Assembly (NCBI GenBank): GCA_002150815.3
Contig: NDFF03000153.1
Location: 1 to 62,446 of the forward strand
DNA from: Grammothele lineata
Lineage: Eukaryota; Basidiomycota; Agaricomycetes; Polyporales; Polyporaceae
Direction: 5' to 3'
DNA: 62,446 nt
Part shown: in pieces, positions 43,214 through 56,068 of the stretch
Layout of the letters: each line of letters starts with the position of its first letter
How positions within the stretch are numbered: position 1 is the stretch's first letter
Translations under genes and position numbers: made by a program
Notes under the pieces: model-generated
What the model was told of the DNA's origin: nothing
The model's database searches: none
The model's input: the letters and a program-made list of their open reading frames with translations, nothing else

Positions 43214-46084
43214 TCATTCCTTGATGTCGCTCTCGACAACAGACGGCGAGCGAGTTCCGGCGCCCTTTTCGGCCGCGCGGACGGCGGCGGCGAGGTCGAG
43301 GTGGAAGAATGGCGTCTCAGGAAGCATCATCAACGCGGACTCGGTCGGCAGGGGCGATGGGGTGCCCACAGTGGAGGAGCGCGCCGAGACCTCCATGACC
43401 TGCGCCATCGCTTCAATGTCCTCGCCGTTACGGCGCATCTCCGCAATGTCCTTCGGGTCCGTATGCTCGGGGTCGGCGATATACTGGTCGTGATAGCGCG
43501 TGACGGGTGCGATCTCTTCGTGAATGTGCGTGTCGGCCTTGCCCACACCGAAGCCACCCGCGACGAGCGCGCGGCGAATCCAGGGCGAGAGAATGGTCGC
43601 AAAGTGGAACTGTGTGAAGGCAGAGCGCGTCAGCCTTCACGCGTGAATGGGAGGACGCGCACATGACAGACGTACCTCGACGGGCCGATCCGCCCACCGC
43701 TCGACTTCCGTGCGCGTGTCGATCAGCGCCTGCACACCTGTTGTGTCCATGTGGGATCTGCGAGATCCGAAAGAGATAAGGTCAGTACCTAAGACCGAAG
43801 GCAGGAGAACGCGCGGGACGTACACGGCAGAGAAGTCGAGTACAACGGCATGCAGCAGGGGCTTCGTGCTGTCGTCTTCTGTCTCGTTGTTCTTCCCCGG
43901 GTCATTCCACGGCCGGTCTCCCGCGCTGACGCTGGTCATGTCGCGGCCGCGGCGCGTCGACTCCTTGACATAGTCGACAATCGCATCGTTGACGAGAGAC
44001 GAGTTCGGATAGAGGAAGCTTTCCTCGAAGCGGTACACGACGACGCCAGGCGAGGGCGGGTAGACCTTCACGTGGGGGTTCATGAGGAACTTGTTCGGCT
44101 TGATCGGGATGTAGACATCGCGCGAGCTCTGCTCCTTGGTGTTGTGGAGCGTAACGCGTCCAAGGAAGTGGCCCCGTGGACGGGCGACGCGCACCAGGAG
44201 GAGAACGAGCGAAGCGGCGATCGAGGTGTAGATGCCGTCTTCGATCGTCGCGAAGACGGTGACGAACACCGCAGCGACCCAGATGACGAACTCGATCGGG
44301 GACACGCGCCAGAACGAATAGACTTGACGCGGGGAGGCGACAAGATCCGCGACGGCATGGATAATGACCGCGGACAGCGCAGCATTAGGGATCCAGAAGA
44401 AGGCCGGAGTGAGACCGTAGAGGGCGACGATGACGACGATCGCCGCGAAGAGACCGGATGCGGGGGAACGGACACCAGACTTGGACTGCAGGGCGGAGCG
44501 GGAGAAGGAGCCCGTGGCAGGGTATGCGCCGAAGAGCGTTCCGATCGTGTTCGTAACGCCGATGGCGATGAGCTCCTGGTTGGGATCGATCTTATATCCA
44601 TTTACACGGCCAAACGCTAAAGTGAAATGTGGGGAGTTAGCTCGCTAGTAAGAATGGGGTAGGCGGCGCGCTCAACCCACATTTTGATATGGCAATGTGT
44701 TCCAGGAAAAGGATGATAGTAGCAACCGGGAGCTCAGAAGCCAGTGCGGAGATGAGTTTGGGATCGATGGTGGGAGGCCCCAGGTGCTGGAATCCTCGGG
44801 GCACGTCCTTCAAGATCTTGATAGGGTAGTTTCCGTGAGCGTCCTTGCGGTGGCGAGCGTACAACCACGACGCAATGGTGAGGACGACGATGACGAAGGC
44901 GTTGCGGAAGACAGACATGAAAAAGAACATGCGCGCTGAAGGACCGTGGTTAATGAACAGCGCGAAGCTAACAATGGAATAAACCACCAACCTCGTGACG
45001 GATAACGTTTAGAAAGACGTTCGCAGGTCCAGCGAATGATGTACAAGGATACCAAGCCGACGATACCAAAAGCGGCATCGAGTTTCGTGCCTGGGAGATG
45101 CTTGAGCGAGTTGATGATAACTTTGTACGTTGCCGCGCGAGTACTGCACAAAAATGGATCAGATCCGTTTTTAAATAGACACGTTAGAAGGTACTCACTC
45201 AAAACCGCTAAGGCCCAGAAGGCCAGGAACCTGGCCGGAGACGATACTGAGCGCGGATCCCGTCATGAAGCCACTGACCGCCGGTGCGGGAATGAACTCG
45301 ACGAGCCAGCCGAGTCGAAGAAGACCGATGCCGAGGACGATGAAACCACAAATGAAAGCGACGGTGGTCGCGATCTGAGGATGTGACCACTCGTCGGGGT
45401 GTGCTTCCGTAACGTGCTTGATGATTTGGGCAACCGTGAGAGACATGACAGCGACGGGACCGATTGAGACATCCTTCGATGTAGCAAAGAACTGGGGAGA
45501 GAATGCGGGGTATGAGCGGCCAGCGGGAGAAGAGAAGCGAACTTTGTCGCCCGAGCCGTTACGAAAGAGATAACGTCACTTACACAGTATACGAGAACTC
45601 CGACGAAGGAGGAGTAAAGGCCGTACTGAGGATCGAGTGTGGCGATCTGGCGCATCGCATCAGCACCCGGGATCAACGGCCATGAGGTTCCGTAGAGGAC
45701 GTACCTGTGCGTACGACATACTCTGGGGCACACCGACGATACCGACAGTGAGTCCAGCGATCACATCCCCGCTCAACCATCCAACATCTGGTAGTATGAA
45801 ATTAGACACGGTCCGAAGAGGCCGAAAGGATAGAGAGCGGTAAACACGACGTACTGTAGCGGGCAATCCAACCGAAGATAGGAAAAAGCCCAGCGATATA
45901 GTCCACGGACTGCACGAAAGAGAGTGAGCACTGGTAGTCACGACAATAAATCTGGGCGACGACGAACACGTTGGAATGGGTTCTGGGCGACCCCTTGGGC
46001 CCAATCCCGGGGGGTGACGACAGGGACTTCGTCATCAGAGGCGCCAACAATGCGCTTGCAGGTCTTCTTGACGGCTGCGAGCAT
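43214..46084 (-). CDS. SulP-family sulfate permease 2 with STAS domain
   Basis: Exons (minus): 46084-45968, 45909-45855, 45787-45705, 45646-45584, 45491-45199, 45143-44992, 44935-44681, 44616-43824, 43757-43676 and 43609-43214, giving 762 aa. Exons 2 to 7 and exon 9 have exactly the lengths of their counterparts in permease 1. The same landmarks are present (LFPIFGWIARY, LSGDVIAGLTVG, GVPQSMSYAQIA, PAPAVSGFMTGSA, ATGSFSRSALQSKSGVRSP, STAS with LHAVVLDFSAVSHMDTTGVQ). Intron 1 needs a GTTCGT donor and intron 6 a GTTGGT donor. The sequence differs from permease 1 at many positions, most in the N- and C-terminal tails, so the duplication is not recent. It is convergent with the TACO1-type gene. 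It presumably imports sulfate, perhaps with different affinity or regulation. Confidence 0.93.
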
Positions 46085-47281
46085 GGCTGCGGGGAAGGGG
46101 GGGACAGGGGATAGAGGTCGGAACAAGAGAGGAGGCGGAGCTTATATCTTTTCCGTGCTCACGGAGGTGGGACATCTATGGATTACGAGATGGTGGGCGG
46201 ATCTGCGCACAAGGGCCATGCGCACTGGATCTGCTACTGTCAAACGGCGGGTCCAAAGGGAGAGAAGCGGGGCAGGGCTGCATGGGTGGCCGGCTGTTTC
46301 CAGACGAACGAGATCGCCCCGAATGCGCATGGGGAGATGTCCTGGAGGAGCGCGTGAGAACGGAGGTTCGCAGAGTCGGAAATGTGACAAATGGTTGGCG
46401 CGAGCTCGCGACGCACCTTGTCTGGATGAATTGTCACTGATGGACGAGCCAAGCCTGCGCGGTGCAGACGACTGCCAATGGACGACCACCCATAACATCC
46501 CACTTCCCGGTTTGGCATCTCCTGTTGTTCGACAGTGCCACTGCCCCACAGACGCCCGTCGACCATCACGTCTCCGCGCCAACCGTTCCTCGGGCGCCTC
46601 TTCCCCCTCCCGCCCGACCCGACGGCCTGCGACGCCCCCGCCCCCGACGCCTGGGCCCGGCCATCGCTATCGGCCCCACCGCCCTCGTCCGCGGCGCACC
46701 CTGCCAGCCATATCCGACGCCGAGCCGTCAACGTCGCTCACGTCGCCCGCAGCAGCCCGTCTGATTCCACCGCATCTGCCAGCAGCCAGCCCGATGCCAG
46801 GCACCTCACCAGTCTGCCCGCCCCTCGGGCCCGTCCGCACGCGCGTCCGACAGCGTCCGACAGCGCGCCGCGTGCACGCATCGCCCGGTGCGGGCCCATA
46901 CCGTTCCGCGTCGGCCGCCCCGCGGCGCGAGATCGAGGAAGCTCTATCCACAAAGTCAATTGGGCACCCTGTCAGTGGATCCCCAGAGGCCATCAGACAT
47001 ATCTCACCACACCACCGCGGACGACTTGCCCGATGCGTCCACTCAGCAATATCCCCACAGCCGTCGAAGCTGTTAATAATTATGCAGTTTAGACCGTCTC
47101 GAGGCCGGTGCTGACGTCAGGAAATTCGGAATACCAAGACCATCAATAATCATACATAAGATACAACAACAGGATTTACCACCTTCTCTGTCCTCCAGCT
47201 CCAGAGGAGCACACAAGTCCGCAGCTGGTTCTCAGGACAACCTACCCCGTAGCCAGCGCGGGGCCTTCCACGCCTAGCGTT
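46085..47281. other. Upstream region of sulfate permease 2
   Basis: No gene is supported. A long Pro/Arg/Ala-rich frame (about 46460-47110, +) has only composition bias. There is no CACGTG site, in contrast to permease 1. Confidence 0.5.
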
Positions 47282-49414
47282 TCACGACGACTTGGCGGGT
47301 GGTACTTTGCCGTGCCAGATTGGGCTGAGGGAGATCCACGCGCTCGCCTGTGTACCCCCGAGGATGACTAGCCCCGCTTTCTCAGCAGCGAGGGAATATT
47401 GCTTGAAAGCCGACACGCCAGCCTGCTTGTACGTCCCCGGCTTGATTCGTATGCCTGCCCACGACCTGAGCGGCTTTTCGGTGCCGGCGAGGCGTGACTG
47501 CTCCAAGATTTGCACGAGGAAGTGGAAGTGCTCCGGAATGGAGGGCGGCATCGATAACGTTGTCGGAGGCGTCTCCGATGTCGAGATGCTGACTTTCATC
47601 GCGGTTCCTGCGTTCGCCGGTGGAACAGGAGTTTGCGGCAAGGTCGGTACCGCCGCGGTCGGAGGCAAAAGCGTGACACCAGTGACAGGTGCGGGCGGCT
47701 TTTGCACAGCGTGCGGGGTAGGCTCAACGTTCGTCGAAGGCTTCGGCGGGGTGGCGTGTTGCGCCTCCCCCGCACGCTCCTCCTGCTCCAGTTCGTCGGA
47801 CAGGGTCATGGGGGAGACAAATGTACCCTCGTCTGACGTGAAGGACTCCGAGGGGGCCGAAGCGTCGCTTGGGACCCTCGACAGCGGCTCCACTGTCGCC
47901 GGTCGGGGGGTAGGCGGCTGGTAGCTGTTCAGCTGGGGGAATAGGACAGGGGCGGGCGCAATGAGCGTTAGTAGATTGCCCGGCGGCGGCGGGGCCTTCG
48001 CAGGGTCGAGCGCGTCGCGTGTGTGCTCCTTTGCAATCTTGTTAGGTTCGATTGGACGCGTGGGCGTCTGGTCCCTCGAGGACGCCTGTGATGGACCCAC
48101 ATTAGCGCACTCTGCTCACGCGCGCTCCCGGGATGGCGACATGCCCCAGAGCGATTGCGATATCGGCTTACCGGTTCTAGGTCCGCAGTTGTAGCATGTG
48201 TCAATGCGTTAGCAGATGCATCTTGGACGCTAGACACTCCGAGACAGGACTGGCGCGTCGAACGTTCCATCGTGAAGTAAGTGTACGTATGTTATAACAT
48301 GCGCGTGGGTACAACCATGAGCTTGGTAGGAGATTCCAACGGCCTACGTGACATACGCACCCGCTTGACCGGAGGAGAGCCTTTCCCGCTCGGCCCTTCT
48401 AGATCTTGGATAATCTGGACAATGTCTTGAATTGCAGGACGGACTATCACTTCTTCCGTAGCCTTTGCGCTGAAACCGTTCATTGAATCTGCCATACTGA
48501 ACGCGCGGCGATGTGTAGTGGCCGTGTGTTCCGGAAGGTATGTTTCGTCTGTCGTAACAATGGACGGGTTCCTGACATGGCGCGCCCTTTGGAAATCTGG
48601 ACTGGCCCCGAGGGTGCTGCTCGTGTCCAAAGGACTGGTAGACCCCATGGGGCCGGTGCCTTTAAAGGACTGCCGGTGTGCCGACTTCGAAATGAGCTGT
48701 GGCAGCGGCCCCCCAAGCGACAGAGGGGTCGTCTGGGAGAACGCTGCAGAGCGTCATCCGAAGCGGCATGGTGATGCGCCGCATCGAGGGTCTGAGGGCG
48801 CACACCCGTCCTGCGCATGATGTCTGCCTCCCAATCCAGGACGAAAGACGCCTGGGATTTGAGGCTCGCGTGCACAGAGTTGGGTGCTACCAGGACGACA
48901 CGGTACCTGCGCAGACGCAGCACGGAAACCGCATATACAAAGTCGCGGTCGCCCGAGATGAGGACGATCGTGGCCGGGGCGGGGTTGTCGATTGCATAGG
49001 TGAGCATATCGACTGGATGGGATTCCAGCCGAGAGGGACTGAGTGTTGAGAACAGCGAGGCTGACAAATGGGCGACGCACCGATCATCATCTTGTCAGCC
49101 ACTTCCTTCCTGCCGTTGTGCGGGCAATCTGTCAAGGAGACACCGCAGGACTGGAGCTCGGAGCGAAGACCAATCGACTTGGACGAAGAGGATTCAGAAA
49201 GCTCGAGATATGCTTTGAAGAGTTTCACGCTGCCGTACTCGTGTGCGACGCGGCGGATGTTGTTTACAACATCATACCCAGGAACGCTGCATGGCGGGGC
49301 GCAATTCTCTGCCACGGGATATATTTGGCGAGGCGGAAAAGATCTCGGCAAGAGAACATGCGTACCGTAGTCCCAAAAGATGGCGACATGCTCGTCGTAA
49401 GGACCGTCGTGCAT
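47282..49414 (-). CDS. NYN-domain protein 3 with C-terminal LOTUS/OST-HTH-like domain
   Basis: Exons (minus): 49414-49366, 49308-49081, 49012-48806, 48743-48361, 48249-48172 and 48085-47282, giving 582 aa, much longer than the other two copies. The NYN domain is complete: HVAIFWDYENC, CGVSLTDCPHNGRKE, VDMLTYAIDNPAPATIVLIS, SGDRDFVYAVSVL. The first two intron phases match NYN genes 1 and 2. A long Ser/Pro/Thr-rich linker follows (about residues 170-490). The last 90 residues (IPEHFHFLVQILEQ, YKQAGVSAFKQYSLAAEKAGLVIL, AWISL) align with the winged-helix end of NYN gene 2. Intron 3 (GTGTGC donor) and intron 4 (112 nt) are inferred from frame changes and are the least certain parts. It is divergent from the GH63 gene and orientated opposite to NYN genes 1 and 2. 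Confidence 0.8.
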
Positions 49415-49959
49415 GACAAAATTCGGTCGAGGGAGTGTGGGGTACGCAATGAGTGGAGAGGAGATGCAAATGAACGTTGGGCAGGAGGGCTGGTCCAGAA
49501 CCGCATGTCAACCGCACGGGCGATACGCCTTGTCGGGGTAGGCTTTGGTTCTCAGGACCATACAGGCTGTACCCGGCATGTCGAACAGCGCTCCGGCGCA
49601 GAGAGCTCCGCGACGTGTCCTCGGCATGGGCGACATGGACGTTGTGAGAACAGTTGGAATAGCGGGTGTCGAGTGATGGAACAAACGTGATGAGAGAAAA
49701 GCAACAAGCGAGCCACCGCGTCGCAGGAGAGCGTTGGATGGCTCGCCCCGCATCGGCTAGATTAGATGGAGGAGGCGAGATGGGATGCAGTAGCCGCGGT
49801 GATCGAACGTGGCTGGCATTCGAGTCGCCGTGGCTGCGACGCGCTCAGTCCATTCCGCAGGCGCGTCCTGCCACGCTCAACTCTTCGTCCACTCGCGCTG
49901 CACACTGGGCTGGCCTCGTCTGCGCTACACTATTAGGCCAACTGGTGACTGTCGTGCAA
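49415..49959. other. Divergent promoter region between NYN gene 3 and glucosidase I
   Basis: 545 bp with no supported gene. Frames crossing it overlap the start of one or the other neighbour and lack domains. Confidence 0.5.
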
Positions 49960-52900
49960 ATGAGGCATATATGGCTTCTGGCCCCTCTCCTCCCGTCCGT
50001 GCTCGCCACGGCGTCGGGCAACGGATCAGAGGCCCTCTTCTGGGGAGCGTATAGACCTGGTCTTTACTTTGGTCTCCGCCCCAAGGTCGCGCAAACGCTT
50101 ATGACAGGCCTCATGTGGTTTGGAACGCAGGACTACCAGTCCATACAACGTGTGTATCATCATGAGTTCAGCTTCACCTGCGCTAACGTCGCGCGCGATC
50201 GCGACCACGACGTGGTAATCCAGGCATGCGTCACGAATGTGACCAGGGCGACGGCATGCAGGGCTACTCATGGACAGAGTATGACGCGCGCGAAGGCGGA
50301 GGCCAAATTATTAACGACGCACCGAACAACGTCAAGATTACCGCAGAATTCCTCAAGGTACCTGGTGGGGACTTCGGTGGTAGCTGGGCTGCGAGGATCA
50401 AGGGGGAACCCATAAACCCAGGTGTGTAGTGAGATGTCTCCCTGAGAAGCATTGCAGACTTTGACGAATGCATAGCCTTCCCTTCTCGCATTTCACCCAT
50501 CTTCTATGTCGGTTTGGACGGTCTCGGAGGCGTGGACATGGAAAGCGAAGAGAACGAAGACGTGAGTATCGCCGACTCCTCTGACGGTACTCGCTTACTC
50601 TGCGTTTCAGGGACTTGACGGTCCAGTTGTCTTCTCAGGCTCGACGCCCGAGTTAGATGACTTCGTTATTCGAGTGGTTGAAGGTGAGAAACACTCAGCC
50701 CTGCTCGATCGCCAAGGAATTCAATAATCTGTTACATAAGGCCCCAACAACCACCTCGTCGAGGAAGGCGCACATGCGAATACTTTTGCGCGCAAACTCG
50801 GAAAAGCTCATCTTTTGGGCGTCCAAGTGCCATCAGGGCAAGTGTGGCGTGCAAAGGGTGAGTACGTCTTGTTCTATCTGCGTCACACGGTTACTAACGC
50901 CGTACACCCTACAGAGCATGTCGTGTCGTCTATCATGAAGTACGCGAAGGATGTTATAGAGCCGTTCAAGGACGGCAGCAGGGGCTACCCCGATCCGGCG
51001 TTCATCTACCAGCTTCCAGATGAGGTTAGCTATGGAAGTAACCTATACGCCGTGCAGAAGCACTACGACGGCCCTTTCCAATTCGACGTGTATTTTGAGA
51101 GCACGAAACGTAAGCTAAATGGTGAGCAACATTCGCTGCCTTGGAAATCCGCTCATCATTCCACTAATGGATCTTCCTTGCAGCCGCTGTCCTGGATGAG
51201 GGTATGCCGGCATTGTCTGCGGCCTACAACGACCGCTTCGACACCGTCTTCCCCATCCCATCAAACTACGAAACCGCCGATCCGGAGTCGCTCCGCTCAT
51301 TCTCAAAAGCCATCACGTCGAACCTCATCGGCGGAATCGGATATTTCTATGGCACCTCTATTGTGGACCGGGGTTTCGCTTACGAGTGGGATCAAGACGA
51401 CGACAGCGACTCCGCAGACGATGATGAAAAGAAAGGCCCCACGTTGGTCGAGCCGAAGGGCCTCCTTACCGCGACCCCCAGCAGGAGTTTCTTCCCGCGT
51501 GGATTTTACTGGTGCGTCAGCGCAGTCAGATTGCGTTACGGCAGCTTCTAAACATACGCAGGGACGAGGGTTTCCACCTCCTTCACATCGGTCATTACGA
51601 CAATGATCTCACGTCAGTGGAATGATTGCCCTCTCTTGCCGGTAAACGTCTGACAGCTCCTTGTCAACAGGCTTGAAATCCTGAGAGATTGGATTAACCT
51701 CATTGATCGCGACGGCTGGGTCGCCAGGGAACAGATCCTCGGAGAGGAGGCCCGGAGCAGGGTCCCGCCCGAATTCCAGACCCAGGTCCCCAATTACGCC
51801 AACCCGCCGACGCTGACGATGGCCGTCACAGCCTTCATCGACCGCCTGCGCGCGCAGAAGGGCCCCTCAGACGTGGACCTAGGCATGGAGTACGGCGGCG
51901 GCTCGCAGATGCCCTTCTCTGCCATTGACAGCGAGTCGACCCTACCGGGGCGGCGCTTCCTCGACGAGCCCGAGCTCGCGCTCGACTACCTCAAGGCCAT
52001 TTACAAACCCCTCAAACGCCACTACGACTGGTTCCGCCGCACGCAGCGCGGGCAGATCAAGCAGTACGGCCGCAAGGCGCGCTCGCGCACCGAGGCGTAC
52101 CGCTGGCGCGGCCGCTCCGCGCAACACGTCCTCACGAGCGGGATGGACGACTACCCGCGCGGGCCGCCGAGTGCGGGCGAGTTGCACCTCGACCTGATCT
52201 CGTGGATGGGCTTCTTCTCGCGCACGATGCGGGACATTGCTGAGTTCATAGGGGAGGTGGATGACGCGGCTGCGTTCGAGGAGATCGCGCTGGCGACCAT
52301 CGGCAATATCGATGGTGCGTGCGCATTGTGCTTGCGGCTCGCTTTGGGTTTTCTGTACTCACGGACCCTTTCGTGCGTGTCCAGACCTCCACTGGAGCGA
52401 AGAGGAGCAGATGTACTGTGACGTCGGCGTGAATGATGAAGGTGTGTTTGCCGCGCCTAGACCACTTCGTTCATCCAACCACTCACGCCTGATTTTTACA
52501 CCCTCCAGACGAGTCCTACCACGTCTGCCATCGGGGTTATCTCTCGCTCTTCCCCTTCCTGCTTGAGCTGCTCCCGCCGGACTCGCCCCACCTCGGCGCG
52601 ATCCTCGAGCTCCTCCGCGACCCGGACCACCTCTGGTCGCCGTATGGTCTCCGGAGCCTCTCCGCGTCGCACCCCGAGTTCGGCCAGGGCGAGAACTACT
52701 GGAAAGGCCCTATCTGGATCCAGATGAACTATCTCGCGCTCTCCGCGCTGTACAAGGTCCGTCCGGCATCCACTTGCACCATTTCGTCCCCGTTATCCCG
52801 CTTTCGTGTGTTCTCCTTCGTCTTCTGTTTTCCAACCACCCGTTCTCCGTCTCGTCCGGACGGGACTTGCCGCGCCCGGTACTTGGTGCGCGGTGCGCGG

Positions 52901-53644
52901 TACAGGTTCTCGGAAGGGCTTGGCATCGGGGGAGCCGCGCGTGCTCAGTTTGATCCTCGTCCTCGATCTACCCTCGCAATCTCCAATCTCGCCGGTCGCT
53001 GATGATAACGTTTTCTGCCCCTTCTTGGCCACTTACCCCCCACCACTCGGGTGTGAAATAGACGTACGCCGCGCAGGCGGGCCCGTATCAGGCTCGCGCG
53101 CAGGAAATCTACGCGGAACTGCGCAGGAACGTCGTCGAGAACGTACACAAGGTGCGTCCGCCCTTCACGTGTTTCTTGCTGTGTTGTGCGCACCATCGCT
53201 GACGACCGACCGTGTGCGCCCCCTCCCCGATCCGGTAACGCAATGAACGCTCGCCTCGCACGACGATAGGAGTACGTCCGGACGGGCTACGTGTGGGAGC
53301 AGTACGACCCCCTCTCGGGCGAAGGCAGACGGAGGTACGCGTGCTCCTTTCTCTCCCCGTTCCTGTCTCTATCTGTCCGTACTGACAATCACCTGCTCGA
53401 CGACGCGCCCCTTCCTCTCCCGCTACGCGCGCCGATCGCCCTCCTCTCTCCCGCACCTTGCGGCCGCCTCGCCGAACTTGTCTGCACGCAGCCACCCGTT
53501 CACCGGCTGGACCTCGCTCGTCACGCTCAGTAAGTCTCGTTTCGTCTTCCCCGTTTCGGGTTCGGACTCTGCGCCGTTCCTGCCTCGTCCGACACCGCCG
53601 CTGACACTGTTTCACGTGTACCAGTTATCTCGGAGAAGTACTGA
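49960..53644 (+). CDS. Mannosyl-oligosaccharide glucosidase (processing alpha-glucosidase I), GH63
   Basis: Fifteen exons: 49960-50149, 50224-50421, 50458-50561, 50611-50683, 50741-50857, 50915-51121, 51184-51511, 51562-51612, 51671-52314, 52385-52441, 52509-52756, 53062-53151, 53270-53334, 53492-53529 and 53625-53644, giving 809 aa, about the length of yeast Cwh41. A signal sequence or anchor (WLLAPLLPSVLATAS) leads into FWGAYRPGLYFGLRPK. GH63 landmarks include FFPRGFYWDEGFHLL, the active-site cleft segment SGMDDYPRG, ELHLDLISWMG and GENYWKGPIWIQMNYLALSAL, and the C-terminus HPFTGWTSLV. The enzyme removes the outermost glucose from the Glc3Man9GlcNAc2 N-glycan in the ER, the first step of glycoprotein folding control. 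Intron 2 is only 36 nt and intron 11 is 305 nt. Confidence 0.92.
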
Positions 53645-54545
53645 ACGGGTCCCGGAACGCCCTTTACGACTGCTGCGGACATTCGTCGCCGCTCTGTGTA
53701 TCGGGACTCGGATTCAGTGTGCTATCCAAGTTCCGTGCGCCCACTACCGTCTCGCGCGCTTACGTTCGCGGCCATAATATGGACGTCGTGGTTGCGCCTT
53801 GGGGCGCGGCTCCCCGTAGACTCTCGCGGGATAGTATCATGCGGTACCGTGCGGCTTCGATTAATTTATCACTCGTGAATGCTTCTCGTTCTCAGTCTCG
53901 GAAGAAGCGGCTTATGGACGTGTTGCGCGCAACAGTCAAGAAGTTTCGAGCGGAGGGCGTCAAGCCTCTGACATGACTCTGACATGTCGCAGGGACTGGC
54001 ACTATGTGCGTCAGATCGAACGTTCACGGCGCCTTTTGCGGCCCACGAGAGTCGCAGCGGACTTTCGGAACGAACGCACGAGCGTTCGGCGTGAATCCTG
54101 TGTGCGAGGGCGCAGCCATGCAAATTGAGATGAGACGGAATACGGACGAACCAGGGGGTGGGAGGACCCGGAGGGAGGGTGGAGAGGTCAGAGATGGCGT
54201 GTTACCGGGGAACGAAACGAGCAAATATCGGTACGGCGGGGTGCGAAACAGCATGTGCAGAGTGCGAAGAAAGCATAGACATAAACATGAGACGGTCTGG
54301 GCGGTGGGGGCGTGACAGGAGGAGGACAGACTGGGACGCGCGGGCGTCCACGGGCGTGCGCGGCTATGCGTATGTACATACGGTGCGTAGGTCGGCCGGT
54401 GAGAATGCAGATGAGGGGATGTATGCGATGCTAATGCAGGAAAGACGTTTAGGGACGGGAGAAGTGAGGAGGGTAGGTGTCAATGAGACTGAGAAGGCTG
54501 AGACGAGGACGACGAAGAAGAGTACAGCGGAGACCGCCCTCGCGG
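53645..54545. other. Convergent 3' region between GH63 gene and Ser/Pro-rich gene
   Basis: 901 bp with no supported gene. Frames at 53696-53976 and 54158-54562 lack domains. Confidence 0.5.
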
Positions 54546-56068
54546 TCAGAGCCCGTTCATGATCTCGTCCGGGTCGAAATGGAGCGAGTCAAAGTGCAAC
54601 GAATCGAGCCGCATCTCGAGGTCGTCCCCATCCGCGGGCACTGGCGCACGCGCGGTCATCTGCGGCGCGCCCGCCGCCGATGGCCGCCGTAGGAGATCCC
54701 CAAAGGACGTCGTCGAGCGCGTTGACGATGGGGAGAGCGCGGCGAGCTCATCGACAGATTTCGAGCGCGCGCGGGAGGGCGAAAACATGTCCTCTGTCGA
54801 GTCCTGGGGCGGAGGCTGGCAGACATAAATTAACACGCGTATATGGATAAGAGCAAGCGGGAACGACGTACTGCGTTTGCGGGAGGATTTGAACCGCCGA
54901 GCGTGAAGATCTTCTGGAGCTCGAGCACGGAAAGGCGGCGACGGAACGACTTGCGCTTTGACAGCGAGGGCTTGGGCGTCGGCTCCTCTACGTTCAAGGA
55001 TCGCGGCCCCAATGCTGAGGGTCTCGAAGGCGTCTGTTCGCCGTCCATCTCTTCCAGCGAGGGCGAGGGGTGCAGGCTCCTACTATACGACGCAATGGAC
55101 TCGGTGGGTGACATCGGGCGCGTGGACGACCCGGACTCGGACGGGACGAGCGTGGGTGAGGTGGGCGTCGGTGACATGGGCACCTCCTCGAGCATGGACG
55201 GGGACGGAGACTCGGGCCGGCCGGCCTGGCTGTTCTCTTTGAAAGACGTGAACAGTTGCGAGAGCGTGAGCGACCGTCGGCGAGACATCGTTGGGGACCT
55301 CGGCGACGTCGTGTTTTCTGGGACGGTCCCACGAACGGGAAGGGTGGATGTCTGTAGCGGGGGAAGCGGGGCTGGAGAAGCTGGCGGAAGTACGGGGGAC
55401 GGCTTCTGTTCGCTGCTCACTGTCGCCCGCCGTGCGGCGGACTTGCCAGTGAAAGAACGGAATGCCTGGGACGCACGGGCGCGGAACGTACTCGACTTCT
55501 TCATCTTCACGGCCCCGCCGTTGCGTCCCTCGCCGACGTCCGAGACGCCCTCGTTCCGGCGAACCTTAAAGACCTCGATGATCTCTGAGTCGTCGACCCG
55601 TTCCCTTGCAGTTTCTTTACGGGAGCGGATGTCCGGGAGACCGTCCTCATCCTCGAGCGTCTCGGGGTCAAGGTCCATGTCCTCGAGCTTCATGAAGCTC
55701 GCTCGGCGGGGCATGACAACTGTCTCCTGGGATGCGTTCATATTCCGGCCGCCATCCTGGCCCCCGTTACCCAGCGCAGAGAGGGGAAGGCGGCGGAATG
55801 CGGGCGCACGGTTGTCTGTCTGCTGGCAGAGGCCAAGGGCGACGTCGAGCGCGTCGATGTCGGGGCTCGTGCAGAGGGAGCGGCGAGCAGCGTCCGCAGC
55901 GTCAAAATAGTAAAAAGGCGGGTTAAATGCATGCTCCTCCTCAGGCGGCGTAACAAGCACGTCCGGCACCGCCGAATGCTTTGTGAACTCTTGCGACGGC
56001 GGCGGGACACCAGGCAGGTCTGAGAGGAGAGACTGAGGGCGGAAGTTTGAAGCGAGCGTAGCGGCCAT
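54546..56068 (-). CDS. Ser/Pro-rich hypothetical protein
   Basis: Exons (minus) 56068-54872 and 54815-54546 give 488 aa. Residues 1-130 look partly ordered (FNPPFYYFDAADAARRSLC, DALDVALGLCQQ). The rest is disordered, with many Ser-Pro sites and basic patches (KMKKSSTFRARASQAFRSF, SRRRSLTLSQLFTSFK, KRKSFRRRLSVLELQKIF) that look like phosphorylation-controlled binding motifs. A short duplication, LDSLHFDSLHFDPDE, ends the protein. I do not recognise the family. It is divergent from SDR copy B. A long antisense frame (54843-55910) comes from codon bias and is not a gene. Confidence 0.75.

Noticed and set aside
45924..46083. Frameshift in the N-terminus of permease 2
   Set aside because: A GTTCGT donor and a TGCAG acceptor restore frame and match the intron position of permease 1.
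45924..47114. Long + strand frame of 396 codons over the permease 2 promoter and first exon
   Set aside because: Antisense to a well-supported exon, biased composition, no recognisable domain.
54843..55910. 355-codon + strand frame
   Set aside because: Mirror of the Ser/Pro-rich gene on the minus strand, caused by its codon bias; the minus-strand product has coherent sequence and a clean intron.
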